Shown: in pieces, positions 25,643 through 36,064 of the stretch
Numbering within the stretch: the stretch's first letter is position 1
Layout: each line of letters opens with the position of its first letter
From: Candidatus Gastranaerophilales bacterium
GTDB taxonomy: Bacteria; Cyanobacteriota; Vampirovibrionia; Gastranaerophilales; Gastranaerophilaceae
Assembly: GCA_944323135.1 (NCBI GenBank)
Contig: CALURI010000002.1
Span: 108,009-172,008 of the forward strand
Direction: 5' to 3'
Length of the DNA: 64,000 nt
Made by a program: the position numbers and the translations under genes
The notes under the pieces: model-generated
Told to the model about the DNA's origin: nothing
Seen by the model: the letters and a program-made list of their open reading frames with translations, nothing else
The model's database searches: none

Positions 25643-26974
25643 TTAACATTCATAAGATTGAACATTATCAAGACAAGCAGACAAAATTGCAACCATAGTC
25701 CAAAATACAAACTGTATTTGAGGCCTGAAAAATACCGTATCAACAAACCCATGAATACATACGGCACAAACAGAAATCAAACAAGCAGATACTAAAATAA
25801 CATTTTTTATATTTTCTGATTTCAATATAAATCTGACTGAATTTTTAATTAATGTCAGAAGGAACCCTACAAATGCAATTAGAGCAAAAATACCGCTTTC
25901 AACAGCAATTTCCAAAAATATGTTATAAGCGCTCAACGCATCAAATCCGGTTTTCATGTACAACCCGTATATCTCACGGAAATTCTGGTTACCGACTCCA
26001 ATTCCCAAAAGCCAATTATCTTTAAACATTTGCAAAGATGAGTGATAAACATTAAATCTGAAAGAATTTGATGAATCCTGCCGCATTGCAAATATAGACA
26101 ATACTCTTGCTCTTAATGATGAGACAAACAGTAATACCATAGTTGCAAATGCAACAATTGATCCAACAACAGATAAATAAATTTGTTTATAATTCTGCCA
26201 TAAATATTTTGCCGAAACTGCAAACATTCCAACCATAATAATCATCATTCCGATATATGATCCTCGGCATCCAGTTAAAAATAAGGTTAATGATGAAAAT
26301 AACGCCAAAATTAACCAAACTAAAGAAAATCTATATTTCTTATCAACAAAATAATTTGCAGCCAAACCATATAAAGCTGGAATCCCAGCAACAAAATACC
26401 CGCCAAGTAAATTCGGATTATACGGTTTTAAAGTCCCGTAAACTCTTGTCATAACATCTTCAGGATTAAGGTTTGAAACGTCCTGCCAGGTTGAAATTTC
26501 ATCAACATGCGCAAAATTTTGTAAAAATCCAACAAAAGCTTCAAAACTTATACAAGCACCAATTACACCTAATATAAAAGGGATTTTATCCTTATTATTT
26601 CTCAAATATTGGACTACTGAAAAATAAAATCCAAGATAAGTAAAAGTCTTAAAAAAACCTTTTAAACTTAAATAAAATAAAGTTGAACCAGCAAGACTTA
26701 TTATTACAATCATAAAATAAGCCAAAAGCCACAACTCAAAAGTTTTACACTCAAGCTTTTCGTCAGGATTAGTCAAAACCTTAACAAATGTCAAGAAAAA
26801 TGTAATAAGAGCAATAAAACCTATAACATCTGAAGATGCAACAGTTGACAATAAAAATACAGCAACAATAGAAACAAAAATGAATTTGTCTATATTCTGT
26901 AAAAATAAACTATTATTGTATAAATATTTCGTTTTTTCTTGAGTAAATCTTATTAAATTACTAAACATTGTCAT
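25643..26974 (-). CDS. O-antigen ligase / polymerase (WaaL/Wzy-type) membrane protein
   Basis: A 443-residue protein with about 11-12 membrane helices and one larger extracytoplasmic loop (about 325-365) holding GVGNQNFREIYGLY, the Wzy_C/O-antigen ligase signature; LTGCRGSYIGMMI earlier is the usual conserved Arg region. Such proteins transfer or polymerise O-antigen on lipid A core in the periplasm. It overlaps the upstream DUF4330 gene by 14 bases and is followed by the sugar aminotransferase. Confidence 0.82.
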   Translation of the reverse strand: MTMFSNLIRFTQEKTKYLYNNSLFLQNIDKFIFVSIVAVFLLSTVASSDVIGFIALITFFLTFVKVLTNPDEKLECKTFELWLLAYFMIVIISLAGSTLFYLSLKGFFKTFTYLGFYFSVVQYLRNNKDKIPFILGVIGACISFEAFVGFLQNFAHVDEISTWQDVSNLNPEDVMTRVYGTLKPYNPNLLGGYFVAGIPALYGLAANYFVDKKYRFSLVWLILALFSSLTLFLTGCRGSYIGMMIIMVGMFAVSAKYLWQNYKQIYLSVVGSIVAFATMVLLFVSSLRARVLSIFAMRQDSSNSFRFNVYHSSLQMFKDNWLLGIGVGNQNFREIYGLYMKTGFDALSAYNIFLEIAVESGIFALIAFVGFLLTLIKNSVRFILKSENIKNVILVSACLISVCAVCIHGFVDTVFFRPQIQFVFWTMVAILSACLDNVQSYEC

Positions 26975-27524
26975 TCGCTTCTAATGAATTATTAAATTTT
27001 TCATCATCACTAACAGGCATTACCTTTAAATCGGAAACAGTACCGTTAAACTTATAATCTTTTCCTTCTAAAGTAATAGGCAAACCTATTTTAATTTTAT
27101 TACCGCCAACAACAGCACCGTCCTTTGTAATTTTAGCGGTATCCGTAAGGGTGATAATCATATCATATACATAAGCTTGCGAAGGATCTTCTACTACCAT
27201 TACTTTTTTACTGTTTAAAATAGGAAGTACAACTTTTTTTCTGTCAGCTTTTACATCTAAAATATCCAAATCAGAATATGGAACATTTCTTATACTGATA
27301 AAAGTTTTTTCATTAGCTCTTAAAGGGATTTCTGAACCTGTAAGAGTAACTCCTCTTATAAATACCTGAAAAGATATTTTAGATGTTGCCTCAATTTGTT
27401 TTGATGCAGTTTGTCTGAAATTTTTATAAGTGAAAAATCCGACAACCAACGCAATAATTACTCCGGCAATAATAATTAAATCAACCGGTCTAATTTTTTT
27501 TAAACAATTTAATAAATTTTCCAT
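26961..27524 (-). CDS. DUF4330-type membrane-anchored protein
   Basis: A 187-residue protein with one N-terminal helix (about 14-32) and a beta-rich exterior part. The C-terminal IGLPITLEGKDYKFNGTVSDLKVM matches what I recall of DUF4330, a family common in cyanobacteria and some Gram-positives. GAGAG precedes the ATG. Lies between the PfkB kinase and O-antigen ligase genes with overlaps or short gaps, so a role in glycan ligation or export is plausible but inferred. Confidence 0.65.
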   Translation of the reverse strand: MENLLNCLKKIRPVDLIIIAGVIIALVVGFFTYKNFRQTASKQIEATSKISFQVFIRGVTLTGSEIPLRANEKTFISIRNVPYSDLDILDVKADRKKVVLPILNSKKVMVVEDPSQAYVYDMIITLTDTAKITKDGAVVGGNKIKIGLPITLEGKDYKFNGTVSDLKVMPVSDDEKFNNSLEANDNV

Positions 27525-27557
27525 AAAATTCTCTCCGTAAATTTAAAAATTGAATAC

Positions 27558-28562
27558 TTATAAATTTTCAACAGCATTCAAAATTTCTTCAATATTAGTA
27601 GTTGCACAACCAAACTGTTTAACAACCAAACTGGCTGCGATATTACCAATTATAGCAGCATATACAGGGTCTGCTCCTGCAGCCAAAGCAAGAGTATATA
27701 CAGCAGTAACTGTATCACCAGCACCTGTTACATCAAATACTTCTGATTTGTTAAATACAGGGATTTTAGTATAATTCCCATGCCCTCTGGCAACAAACAT
27801 TCCGTCTGCACCACAAGTAATTAATACAGATTTTGCATTAGTTTGTTCTAAAAGTTTATCTCCTGCTCTTTGCAAATCTTCTTCCGTTTCAATCTGAAAA
27901 CCGACAGATTTCTGAGTATCAGGAAGATTTGGCGTCATTGAGGTAACATTTTTATAAATTTCTAAATCTTTTTGAGCGTCTACAACTATCACTTTATTAT
28001 ATTGATTTGCAAATCTTATAGTTTCCTGAATAATCTTAGGAGTCAAAGTTCCTATATGATAATTCGATAAAATTACTGCATCAAATTCAGGAACTGCTCT
28101 TTCTATTTGTTTTAAAACTTCATCTTCAATTTCAGGGCTCAACATTTCATTGGTTTGTCTGTCAATTCTTACAATCTGCTGAGTAATAGAAGTTGTTATA
28201 GAACCTGAAATCCTAGTTTTAGTTGTTGTTTTTCTTGAAGGATCAACAACTAAAAGCCCGCAATTAACTTTAGCTTCTTCAAAAGTTTCTCTTAGCTGAC
28301 CGGCTTGAAAATCATCTCCGCAAACACCGATTACACTAACTTTACCGTTATTTAAAGAAGATACGTTATGAGCAGCATTAGAAGCAGCTCCCAAAATAAG
28401 TTTTGTTTCCGAATGAAGCAGAATTAAAACCGGAGCTTCTCTGGAAATTCTTTCAGCATTTCCATAAACCATTTCATCTATTGCTAAATCACCAATTACT
28501 AAAACTTTTGGTTTATCAAGCTTTTTTATATAAGAAACAAGCTGTTCTTTATTTATATACAT
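27558..28562 (-). CDS. PfkB-family sugar kinase, RfaE1/HldE kinase-domain-like
   Basis: A 334-residue ribokinase-family protein. Seen: VIGDLAIDEMVYGNAERISREAPV (the RfaE1/HldE N-terminal signature), LGAASNAAHN, PNLPD, and FDVTGAGDTVTAVY with the anion hole and catalytic Asp. It lacks the nucleotidyltransferase half of HldE, so it matches stand-alone D-glycero-D-manno-heptose-7-phosphate kinase HldA. First gene of a four-gene minus-strand run for LPS. AAGGAAG precedes the ATG. Confidence 0.85.
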   Translation of the reverse strand: MYINKEQLVSYIKKLDKPKVLVIGDLAIDEMVYGNAERISREAPVLILLHSETKLILGAASNAAHNVSSLNNGKVSVIGVCGDDFQAGQLRETFEEAKVNCGLLVVDPSRKTTTKTRISGSITTSITQQIVRIDRQTNEMLSPEIEDEVLKQIERAVPEFDAVILSNYHIGTLTPKIIQETIRFANQYNKVIVVDAQKDLEIYKNVTSMTPNLPDTQKSVGFQIETEEDLQRAGDKLLEQTNAKSVLITCGADGMFVARGHGNYTKIPVFNKSEVFDVTGAGDTVTAVYTLALAAGADPVYAAIIGNIAASLVVKQFGCATTNIEEILNAVENL

Positions 28563-28707
28563 AAAACTTCCTTTAGTACTGTTATACTAACACAAATAAA
28601 AATTTTATCAAAGGTTAAAATAACCTCTTGTTATGTAACAAATTTTTAAGTATGATAGCAAAAAAAATTTTTTTTAAGATTTAAGAAAACAACGAAAGGT
28701 AAAAAAT

Positions 28708-29187
28708 ATGATAAATAGTATAAGAAGCATTAATTTTTCAAACAATTACATTTCAAATGTTAATCAATCACACAACAAACGTTGTAATACCCCTAAACTA
28801 AATTTAAACAGCTGCGATAGCGTATCTTTTTCTGGTAAAACTCAAAATTTATCAAAATTATCTGATGAAAGTGTTGAATTGATACAGAATTTTGCACAAC
28901 AACTTAAATTAAATAAAATTTATAAATTCCGTACTCCTTATGTTGAACATTTTCATCTTACATCAATTGCAAATAAAGAAAACCCTAAAATGAGAAATTT
29001 AATTGTTCAATATAACAGCTATGCACAAGATGATACAACAAAACATTTGATGTGCATTATTAATGATAATGGGGAAGTCTTTGAAAACGGGGATTTGGTA
29101 AAAAATACAAATGAAATTGCATTGTATGAAGAAATTCTGCCAAAATTAATTAATAAAGCAAGTAAAGAACTTAAAATCAAAGTATAG
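28708..29187 (+). CDS. Small protein with N-terminal SFSG tag, unknown function
   Basis: A 159-residue soluble protein. The first 45 residues are Asn/Ser-rich and end in VSFSG (residues 39-43), the tag also seen in several other proteins here. The rest looks like a small alpha/beta domain (HFHLTSIANKEN, then LMCIINDNGEVFENG). AAAGGT precedes the ATG. It ends one base before the convergent phosphoesterase. No family recognised. Confidence 0.7.
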   Translation: MINSIRSINFSNNYISNVNQSHNKRCNTPKLNLNSCDSVSFSGKTQNLSKLSDESVELIQNFAQQLKLNKIYKFRTPYVEHFHLTSIANKENPKMRNLIVQYNSYAQDDTTKHLMCIINDNGEVFENGDLVKNTNEIALYEEILPKLINKASKELKIKV

Positions 29188-29188
29188 T

Positions 29189-29923
29189 TCAGATATGTCT
29201 TGCACCGGGATGTAATATCATTTGAGCTATTTTATCTGCACCTTCAAAATTTCTTGCTTGCATTAATTTTGCTGCAAGCTCCCTGTCATAATTAATAAAT
29301 CTGTGTTCAATAGAAAACCCGCTATTTTCAAAATTTGCAATAACATAGCAAGATTTAGCATCTTTTGTCATAGGACGTCCTACGCTTCCGACATTAACAA
29401 CAGTTTGTCTTTTGTTGGTTTGGTAACCTGCAGGCATGTGAGTATGACCGCAAAATACCAAATCAGCATTAACACCTTCCAGCATTGCTTCAATTTCAGA
29501 CAAAGGCATATTAGGAAAAATATCTTCATTATTACGTCTTGGGGATCCATGAACAAGTAATATTTTAACCCCATCAATTGTCAACTCTTTTTGAGCAGGA
29601 AGATTGCGTAAAAATTCTTTTCTTTTTTCTTCCAAAAAATACACATCATCTACAAGAGCATTTGCCATTACAGGAAAATTATGTTTTGTATTTTCCATAA
29701 TCTCAGGAGAAAAATCAGCTATCATTTTATCCGTATTACCCTGAATTACCACCCAATTATATTGTTTTTCCACAAAATCAATAACCATTCTCGGCTGAGG
29801 ACCTGCCATTGCTAAATCGCCAAGACACAATATTTTTTCACATTCATTTTCTTTAATATCATTCACAACAGCTTCTAAAGCCTGCATATTGCCATGAATA
29901 TCAGATAAAACTGCAACTCTCAT
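29189..29923 (-). CDS. Metallophosphoesterase (calcineurin-like, YfcE/DUF2437-like)
   Basis: A 244-residue protein with the full metal-site set: LSDIHGNMQALEAV (DxH), CLGDLAMAGPQP (GDxxxxG), VIQGNTDKMI (GNxD), LLVHGSPRR (H) and FCGHTHMP (GHTH). It hydrolyses phosphoesters; the substrate is unknown. AGGAGGG lies just upstream of the ATG. Divergent from ispG with 34 bases between the starts. Confidence 0.9.
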   Translation of the reverse strand: MRVAVLSDIHGNMQALEAVVNDIKENECEKILCLGDLAMAGPQPRMVIDFVEKQYNWVVIQGNTDKMIADFSPEIMENTKHNFPVMANALVDDVYFLEEKRKEFLRNLPAQKELTIDGVKILLVHGSPRRNNEDIFPNMPLSEIEAMLEGVNADLVFCGHTHMPAGYQTNKRQTVVNVGSVGRPMTKDAKSCYVIANFENSGFSIEHRFINYDRELAAKLMQARNFEGADKIAQMILHPGARHI

Positions 29924-29945
29924 TTTCCCTCCTGTAATTTTATGC

Positions 29946-29951
29946 TATAAT
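29946..29951 (+). promoter_or_regulatory. -10 box of ispG, leaderless
   Basis: TATAAT ends 6 bases before the ispG ATG and no Shine-Dalgarno sequence is present, so transcription probably starts at or next to the start codon. The -35 is weak. Confidence 0.4.
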
Positions 29952-29957
29952 AATATT

Positions 29958-31013
29958 ATGATAAAAAGAAGAAAAACAAAACAATTAACAATCGGAAATA
30001 TAAAAATCGGTTCAGATGCACCAATAAGTGTTCAATCAATGTGTAATACCGATACAAGAGACGTAAAATCAACTCTTAACCAAATTAATGAACTTGCTGA
30101 TAAAGGTTGCGAGCTTGTCAGACTTGCAGTACTTGACAATGACGCAGCAGATGCGATAAAAGAAATTGTAAAAAAATCACCCTTGCCTTTAATCGCAGAT
30201 ATACATTTTGATTACAAACTAGCAATTAAATGTATTAACAACGGGATAAATGCCCTGAGACTTAATCCCGGAAACATTGGCAAACGTGAAAATGTAGAAA
30301 AAGTTGTTTCACTTGCAAAACAACAACAAATTCCAATAAGAATAGGAGTAAATGCCGGTTCATTAGATAAACAACTTCAAAATTTGGATATTCCACTTGC
30401 TGAAAAAATGGTTTTGAGCGCAATGGAACATATAAAAATTCTTGAAGATTTAGACTTTGATTTAATAAAAGTTTCAATGAAATCATCAGATGTATTGACA
30501 ACAATTGAAGCTTATCGATTAATCGCAGACAAAATTCCGTATCCGTTGCACCTTGGAGTAACAGAAGCCGGAACATTACGAAACGGACTTATTAAATCCT
30601 CAATAGGATTAGGCACTTTGCTTGCAGAAGGTATCGGGGATACAATACGAGTTTCTCTTACCGAAAATCCGACAGAAGAAGTTACTGCAGGATATGATAT
30701 TTTAAAAAGCCTTAATTTGCGTGAAAGAGGGGTTAACTTTATATCTTGCCCGACTTGCGGAAGAACAAGAATAGATTTAATTGCGTTAGCTAAAAAAGTT
30801 GAAGAAAGATTCAAAAACTTAAATAAACCAATCACAATAGCAACAATGGGTTGTGCAGTTAACGGGCCCGGAGAAGCAAGACACGCAGATTTCGGCATAG
30901 CAGGGGGCGTAGGAGAAGGAATTATATTCAAAAAAGGCGAGATTATTGCAAAAGTTCCGGAAGATAAACTGCTTGAAAAATTAGAAGAAATTATAATAAA
31001 ATCATACAAATAA
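29958..31013 (+). CDS. ispG: 4-hydroxy-3-methylbut-2-enyl diphosphate synthase (IspG/GcpE)
   Basis: A 351-residue enzyme of the MEP isoprenoid pathway, reducing MEcPP to HMBPP with a 4Fe-4S cluster. Seen: N-terminal VQSMCNTDTRD, ADIHFDYKLAI, NPGNIG, the cluster ligands CPTCGR and GCAVNGPGEA (Cys), and GIAGGVGEG. All three cluster Cys are present. Length fits the bacterial type without the plant insert. Confidence 0.96.
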   Translation: MIKRRKTKQLTIGNIKIGSDAPISVQSMCNTDTRDVKSTLNQINELADKGCELVRLAVLDNDAADAIKEIVKKSPLPLIADIHFDYKLAIKCINNGINALRLNPGNIGKRENVEKVVSLAKQQQIPIRIGVNAGSLDKQLQNLDIPLAEKMVLSAMEHIKILEDLDFDLIKVSMKSSDVLTTIEAYRLIADKIPYPLHLGVTEAGTLRNGLIKSSIGLGTLLAEGIGDTIRVSLTENPTEEVTAGYDILKSLNLRERGVNFISCPTCGRTRIDLIALAKKVEERFKNLNKPITIATMGCAVNGPGEARHADFGIAGGVGEGIIFKKGEIIAKVPEDKLLEKLEEIIIKSYK

Positions 31014-31107
31014 TTTATAGCAAAATTTTTGTAAAGAAATTATAATATTTTTGTAACTATTAAATAAATATATTATTATATATAATGTATAAACAACAGA
31101 GGTAAAA

Positions 31108-31431
31108 ATGAAAAAAAGTTTATTAATTTTAAGTTTAGCGGTTATATTTTCAACATTACCGTCTTATGCAGAACTAACAACTGCTGATACAGTTAATCCA
31201 AATTATATGAAAAATCACGGTTATTCTTCTGCATTTATTAATGCGACACAAAAATCAATTGCTCAATCTAACGGTGAACCTTTAACTGAACCTGTTGAAA
31301 AAGAATATTACAACCAACCAGTTGTCAAAGCTGTAAGACGTTTCTTTATGTATATTGATCCATCTTATGATGACCACTCATTTATGAATGATCATGATAT
31401 TCATACATCACCAAGTTATGAAGATTTGTAA
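31108..31431 (+). CDS. Small exported protein, unknown function
   Basis: A 107-residue protein with a clear signal peptide (residues 1-21, ending SYAEL). The mature part is about 85 residues, Tyr/His/Asp-rich at the end (DPSYDDHSFMNDHDIHT) with no Cys, and might bind metal (inference). AGAGGT precedes the ATG. A strong terminator follows. No family recognised. Confidence 0.7.
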   Translation: MKKSLLILSLAVIFSTLPSYAELTTADTVNPNYMKNHGYSSAFINATQKSIAQSNGEPLTEPVEKEYYNQPVVKAVRRFFMYIDPSYDDHSFMNDHDIHTSPSYEDL

Positions 31432-31458
31432 TTTTGAATATTTATAAAAAGTAAAAAG

Positions 31459-31493
31459 TCGACAAATCTTTTACAATTATTTGTCGATTTTTT
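31459..31493 (+). terminator. Rho-independent terminator
   Basis: TCGACAAAT, 11-base loop, ATTTGTCGA and six T, after the small exported protein. Confidence 0.85.
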
Positions 31494-31612
31494 ATTTTTA
31501 TGAGCTATTATAATAAAAGAAATAAAATCCAGACAAAATACATTTATTAAAAGAGCTAAATTATGATAAATATTTATAATATTATCATAATATCAGGGAG
31601 TTAAAGAGGACG

Positions 31613-33583
31613 ATGAAATTAAAAAAAATACTAATATCGCTTGGAATTATATTAATAACAGCAAATTTATCAATTGCAGAAGATATATCTCCAATGTTAA
31701 CTGCCAGAAACACAAATAAAAATATACAACAACCCCAGAAACAGACATTAAATAACGATGACGAAAATATAAATTTAGATAATTCAGATTTACTTATCAT
31801 CCCGCAAGACGATTACGAATCACCGGTATTTAAGCCATATCAACCTGGTAAAGATGAAGTTGTATTTAGTTATACAAAAAATTTAATTAATTCAATAGAC
31901 CCCACAGCCAGCACAAACACCAAAGGCAGTTATCTTCCGGGAGCCAGAGGAATTAATCAACTTGTAATTTACACTCCTTCATACGGTCCAAGAACTAATA
32001 CAAACGAATTTGGAGCAGAAGCTGTTGTTGAAGGCAATACCGTAACAGAACTTTCAGGAGCAGATTCATTAATACCGCCAAACGGAATTGTTATAAGCGG
32101 TCATGGGAATGCTAAAAAATGGATAAATTCCAGTATTAAAATCGGGACTAAAATATATATAGATAAAGCTTCAAATCTTATATATACTTATACAACATCT
32201 GAAAGTTACATATTTGAATCAGAAAAGAAAATAAAAGAAGCTGAACAAATGCTGGAATATTATAAAAGTTTAAGTCCGGATTATAATTGGAAATTACCAA
32301 ACAGCTACATAAATGATGCAAAAAATTACCTAAAAAAAGCAAGAAAAAATTCGGATGAAGTAAAAAAATATTCTCAACTTGCAATAGAATCAGCAAATGA
32401 CGCATTAAAAAGTGTCGTTCCGTATAAAAACGGAGAACTTAAAGGGATATGGATCAGACCTGTTGAAACAAGCGAAAAACAAATAGAGGAAACTCTAAAC
32501 AGACTTGAAAATGCAGGAATTGATAATATTTTCCTGGAAACCTATTTTCATGGCAAAACAATTTTCCCTAGCAAAACAATGGAAGCTTATGGTTTTACGA
32601 CACAATATGAAAAATTTGCAGGCTTTGATCCTCTTGAAATATGGATAAAAGAAGCACATAAACGGAAAATAAAAGTTCATATATGGTTTGAAACATTTTA
32701 TGTAGGTCCGCAAAATCCAAACGACAATCCTAAAAGTATTCTTGGAATGAATCCTTCTTGGGGAAATAAAACCAAAAAAGATGCCGATTCTGTATCACCT
32801 TCAAAATCAACATCAGAACATAACGGTTATTTTCTTGATCCCGCAAACCCTTATGTCCAAGATTTTATTGTAAAACTTGTAGACGAAATAATTACAAGAT
32901 ATAAACCTGACGGAATTAACCTCGATTATATACGTTATCCAAATTGCGTATCTTTAAATGAAGATTCTAACTGGGGTTACACTACCTTCGCCAGAGAAGA
33001 CTTTAAAATGCTATACGGAATTGATCCCGTAAGTATTTTAAAAACAGACCCCTTATGGCTTGAATGGAATAACTACAGACGTGAACAAATCTCAAATATG
33101 GTTAAAAAAATCGGAGAAATGGGCAGAGTTAAAAAGACTTACATCAGCGCTGTTATTTTCCCCGACAGAAAAGCTGCGCTTGAACATAAACAACAAGATT
33201 GGAAAACATGGTCAACAAGAGGTTATATAAATGCTTTTACACCTCTGTTTTTAACCTGTGATGCAAAAACTGCCAATAAAATGATGTCAGATATTATCAG
33301 TGTTATATCAGGAAATACCGATTTATATGCAGGACTTTTCGTTACATTTATGGGCGGTACAGATGAAGATTTAATCAGATTAATCCATGAAGCACGAAAG
33401 GTTAACGCAAAAGGAGTTATCCTATTTGATTATGCACATTTAAATAACAAATATATTAACACCTTATCAAGAAGTGTTTTTGCCTCACAATCACCTTTCA
33501 AACAAAATTTTAAAATAGGTCAGCCTCAACCTCAATTACAACCACAAGATACTAAAGGTTGGTGGATATTTAAAAAAGAATAA
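31613..33583 (+). CDS. Exported GHL10-family glycoside hydrolase-like protein
   Basis: A 656-residue protein with a signal peptide (about 1-23). Residues about 105-200 form a domain also found before GHL10 in some proteins (GARGINQLVIYTPSYG). A helical stretch follows at about 205-270. Residues about 275-620 are a TIM-barrel GHL10/DUF187 domain: LKGIWIRPVETS, VHIWFETFYVG, FLDPANPYVQDF and DGINLDYIRYP with the presumed catalytic Asp. Such enzymes act on envelope glycans in the periplasm or at the surface. Gln/Pro-rich tail. A terminator follows. Confidence 0.85.
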   Translation: MKLKKILISLGIILITANLSIAEDISPMLTARNTNKNIQQPQKQTLNNDDENINLDNSDLLIIPQDDYESPVFKPYQPGKDEVVFSYTKNLINSIDPTASTNTKGSYLPGARGINQLVIYTPSYGPRTNTNEFGAEAVVEGNTVTELSGADSLIPPNGIVISGHGNAKKWINSSIKIGTKIYIDKASNLIYTYTTSESYIFESEKKIKEAEQMLEYYKSLSPDYNWKLPNSYINDAKNYLKKARKNSDEVKKYSQLAIESANDALKSVVPYKNGELKGIWIRPVETSEKQIEETLNRLENAGIDNIFLETYFHGKTIFPSKTMEAYGFTTQYEKFAGFDPLEIWIKEAHKRKIKVHIWFETFYVGPQNPNDNPKSILGMNPSWGNKTKKDADSVSPSKSTSEHNGYFLDPANPYVQDFIVKLVDEIITRYKPDGINLDYIRYPNCVSLNEDSNWGYTTFAREDFKMLYGIDPVSILKTDPLWLEWNNYRREQISNMVKKIGEMGRVKKTYISAVIFPDRKAALEHKQQDWKTWSTRGYINAFTPLFLTCDAKTANKMMSDIISVISGNTDLYAGLFVTFMGGTDEDLIRLIHEARKVNAKGVILFDYAHLNNKYINTLSRSVFASQSPFKQNFKIGQPQPQLQPQDTKGWWIFKKE

Positions 33584-33604
33584 AAAACATTTTTTTAAAT
33601 AAAT

Positions 33605-33633
33605 AAAAAAGCCCTTTAAAAAAGGGCTTTTTT
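33605..33633 (+). terminator. Rho-independent terminator
   Basis: AAAAAAGCCCTTT, short A loop, AAAGGGCTTTTTT; T-runs on both strands. Confidence 0.9.
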
Positions 33634-33682
33634 ACATTTTGTTACTTTTGGATTAATCATTTTAATATATAATTATATAAAA

Positions 33683-36064
33683 ATGGACAAAATTAATATA
33701 AATAACATTTTACAGAATAAAAATATTCTGATGTTTATCACGGCACTGGTCTTTATGACCGGAATTCTCTCTTACTTTAACGACAACGCAATATTTTGTG
33801 CCGGAATTTTAACTTGTCTTTCAATTTTTATTATCATCAAAAATTTATTACCATTAAAATACATAATTTTCTGGATTATAATATTTTATTTGGGTTTCTT
33901 TAACGCTTTTTCAAGGACACACATAACTGATCAACTTGTACCGTTTGCATCTCAAGATGCTGTAATTCAAGGTCAAATTGTTTCGATTCCGAACGGAAAC
34001 AGCCCTGATAAAGTTAAATTTTTCTTTAAAGCCGATAAAATTAACGGAGAAAATATTTCAGGGAAAACTCTTGTTACATATACAGGAAAAGATTATTCAA
34101 AGCTCCAAACAGGAGACAAATATGAATTTTCCGGCAAATTAAGAGTTCCTTTTAAATCAACAAACCCGTCACAGTTTGATTACGGAAAATATTTAAGAAA
34201 TTTTGATACATTTACAGTCTTTTATACAGATAACGCTAAACCTATAAATACTAAATTAACTCCTAAATGGGAATTTCTACAAAATTTAAATCAATTAAGA
34301 AATAAAATAATAAATGTTCACTCTCAATATTTAAAATCTCCAAATCTTGAAATATTAGGAGGAATTGTATTTGGCGACGATGCAATTGCACCTCCTGATT
34401 ATATTAAAACATCTTTTGTAAATTCAGGATTGCTGCATATACTTGCGGCTTCAGGTATGAACGTTGCTTTTATATATGCATTTTGGGTATTTTTTATGAG
34501 ACGGCTTAAAATGCCTTTCAAATTCATGGTAATTTCAGGTATAGGATTAGTCATAATTTACACATTTATGACAGGATTAGGAGCATCTGTTATAAGAGCT
34601 GCATTAATGCTTATTCTTATATTAATAGGGAAACTAATTGATAGAGATGCACATTCCGTATCACTTCTTTCATTTGTTGCAATGATAATGCTGATTTACA
34701 ATCCAGCTTTTATAAATGATGTCGGATTTCAGCTTTCTTTTATAGTAACGTTTGGACTTTTAACAACCGCAAATGTTGTTTTCGAAAAATATAAAGATTC
34801 TAAAATACCACAATGGCTTATTAGTGCTTTACTAATTCCGGTAATTGCACAAATTTGGGTTGCGCCTATACAGATGTTTTATTTTAACACTTTCAGTACA
34901 TATTCGATATTTGCTAACATATTAAGCATGCCGTTTTTAAGTGTAATAAGTTTCGGCGGATTCATAAGCTCTATCCTTGCAACAATCAATATATTTAATA
35001 ACAACCTATGTATGTTTATAGATGTTATTTTAAATTATGTATTGCATATACTTGTTTTTATATCCAATTTCTTTGCAAACCTTCAGGGCTCTCTTCTTAC
35101 GACAACTCACCCAAATATTTTTCAAATATTCATTTATTATGGGATTGTTCTTGCTGTTACACTCTCGGTTAAAAAAGGGATTAATAAAACACTTTTATAT
35201 ACCTGCCTCATTTCAGGTATCATACTTGCGCTGACTCTAATAAATATTCCGTCTAAAAATCTCGAAATAATAGTATTTGATGTTCAAAATGCTGACTGTT
35301 TTCTGATTAAAACACCACAAAACAAATATTTTATTATAGACACAGGCAAAGCAGGCTATAACGGGAGCAAAGCTCAAGCTAATTCTATCATTATAAAATA
35401 CTTAAAAGATCATGGCATAAAAAATATTGAAGGCTTAATAATAACCCATTTTGATAACGACCACTCCGGAGGCGCCGTTGACATAATGAAAAATTTAAAC
35501 GTAAAAAGAGCCTACATAAATTCTTTTGAAGACAAATCAATGACTTCCCAAAATATCTATAAAACCTTAAAAGAATTAAATATTGAAACACAAATTCCAA
35601 TAAATAATAAATCTATTTACACTGAAAAATATTTAAATTTTCAAACCTACATAGACAACAGCTCAGACAAAGATAATGAAAAATCAATTATAACATTATT
35701 AAGCTACAAAAATTTTGATACACTTTTCACAGGTGATGCTGGAATAGTTTCATTTGAAAAATTAAAAAATGATATTCCTCATAATATTGAGATTTTAAAA
35801 GTAGGTCATCATGGCGGCCCGAATGTTGTGAATTACGATATGCTCAATCACCTGAATACAAAAGTATCTGTAATATCAACCGGTCCAAACTATTTTGGTC
35901 ACCCTAATAAAGGTACACTTGATATACTAAGAAACACAGATATATACAGAACGGACAGGCACAATTCTATAAAAATTAATTCAGATGGGACAAAATATAA
36001 AATTTTCACCTATAACAAAGATAAAAAGAAATACCAAAAGTCCAACGAATATATAACAAATTAA
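33683..36064 (+). CDS. comEC: ComEC/Rec2 DNA-uptake channel protein
   Basis: A 793-residue inner-membrane protein. Order: N-terminal helices (about 10-75), DUF4131/OB-like soluble part (about 90-190), the Competence membrane domain (about 225-515; GILHILAASGMNVAFIYAF-type region, then GASVIRAALMLI), and a C-terminal metallo-beta-lactamase domain starting FDVQNADCFLI (about 530) with THFDNDHSGG (about 588) and GHHGG. Full length and uninterrupted. It passes single-stranded DNA across the inner membrane during transformation. Prepilin-like genes elsewhere in the window could belong to the same uptake system. Confidence 0.94.
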   Translation: MDKININNILQNKNILMFITALVFMTGILSYFNDNAIFCAGILTCLSIFIIIKNLLPLKYIIFWIIIFYLGFFNAFSRTHITDQLVPFASQDAVIQGQIVSIPNGNSPDKVKFFFKADKINGENISGKTLVTYTGKDYSKLQTGDKYEFSGKLRVPFKSTNPSQFDYGKYLRNFDTFTVFYTDNAKPINTKLTPKWEFLQNLNQLRNKIINVHSQYLKSPNLEILGGIVFGDDAIAPPDYIKTSFVNSGLLHILAASGMNVAFIYAFWVFFMRRLKMPFKFMVISGIGLVIIYTFMTGLGASVIRAALMLILILIGKLIDRDAHSVSLLSFVAMIMLIYNPAFINDVGFQLSFIVTFGLLTTANVVFEKYKDSKIPQWLISALLIPVIAQIWVAPIQMFYFNTFSTYSIFANILSMPFLSVISFGGFISSILATINIFNNNLCMFIDVILNYVLHILVFISNFFANLQGSLLTTTHPNIFQIFIYYGIVLAVTLSVKKGINKTLLYTCLISGIILALTLINIPSKNLEIIVFDVQNADCFLIKTPQNKYFIIDTGKAGYNGSKAQANSIIIKYLKDHGIKNIEGLIITHFDNDHSGGAVDIMKNLNVKRAYINSFEDKSMTSQNIYKTLKELNIETQIPINNKSIYTEKYLNFQTYIDNSSDKDNEKSIITLLSYKNFDTLFTGDAGIVSFEKLKNDIPHNIEILKVGHHGGPNVVNYDMLNHLNTKVSVISTGPNYFGHPNKGTLDILRNTDIYRTDRHNSIKINSDGTKYKIFTYNKDKKKYQKSNEYITN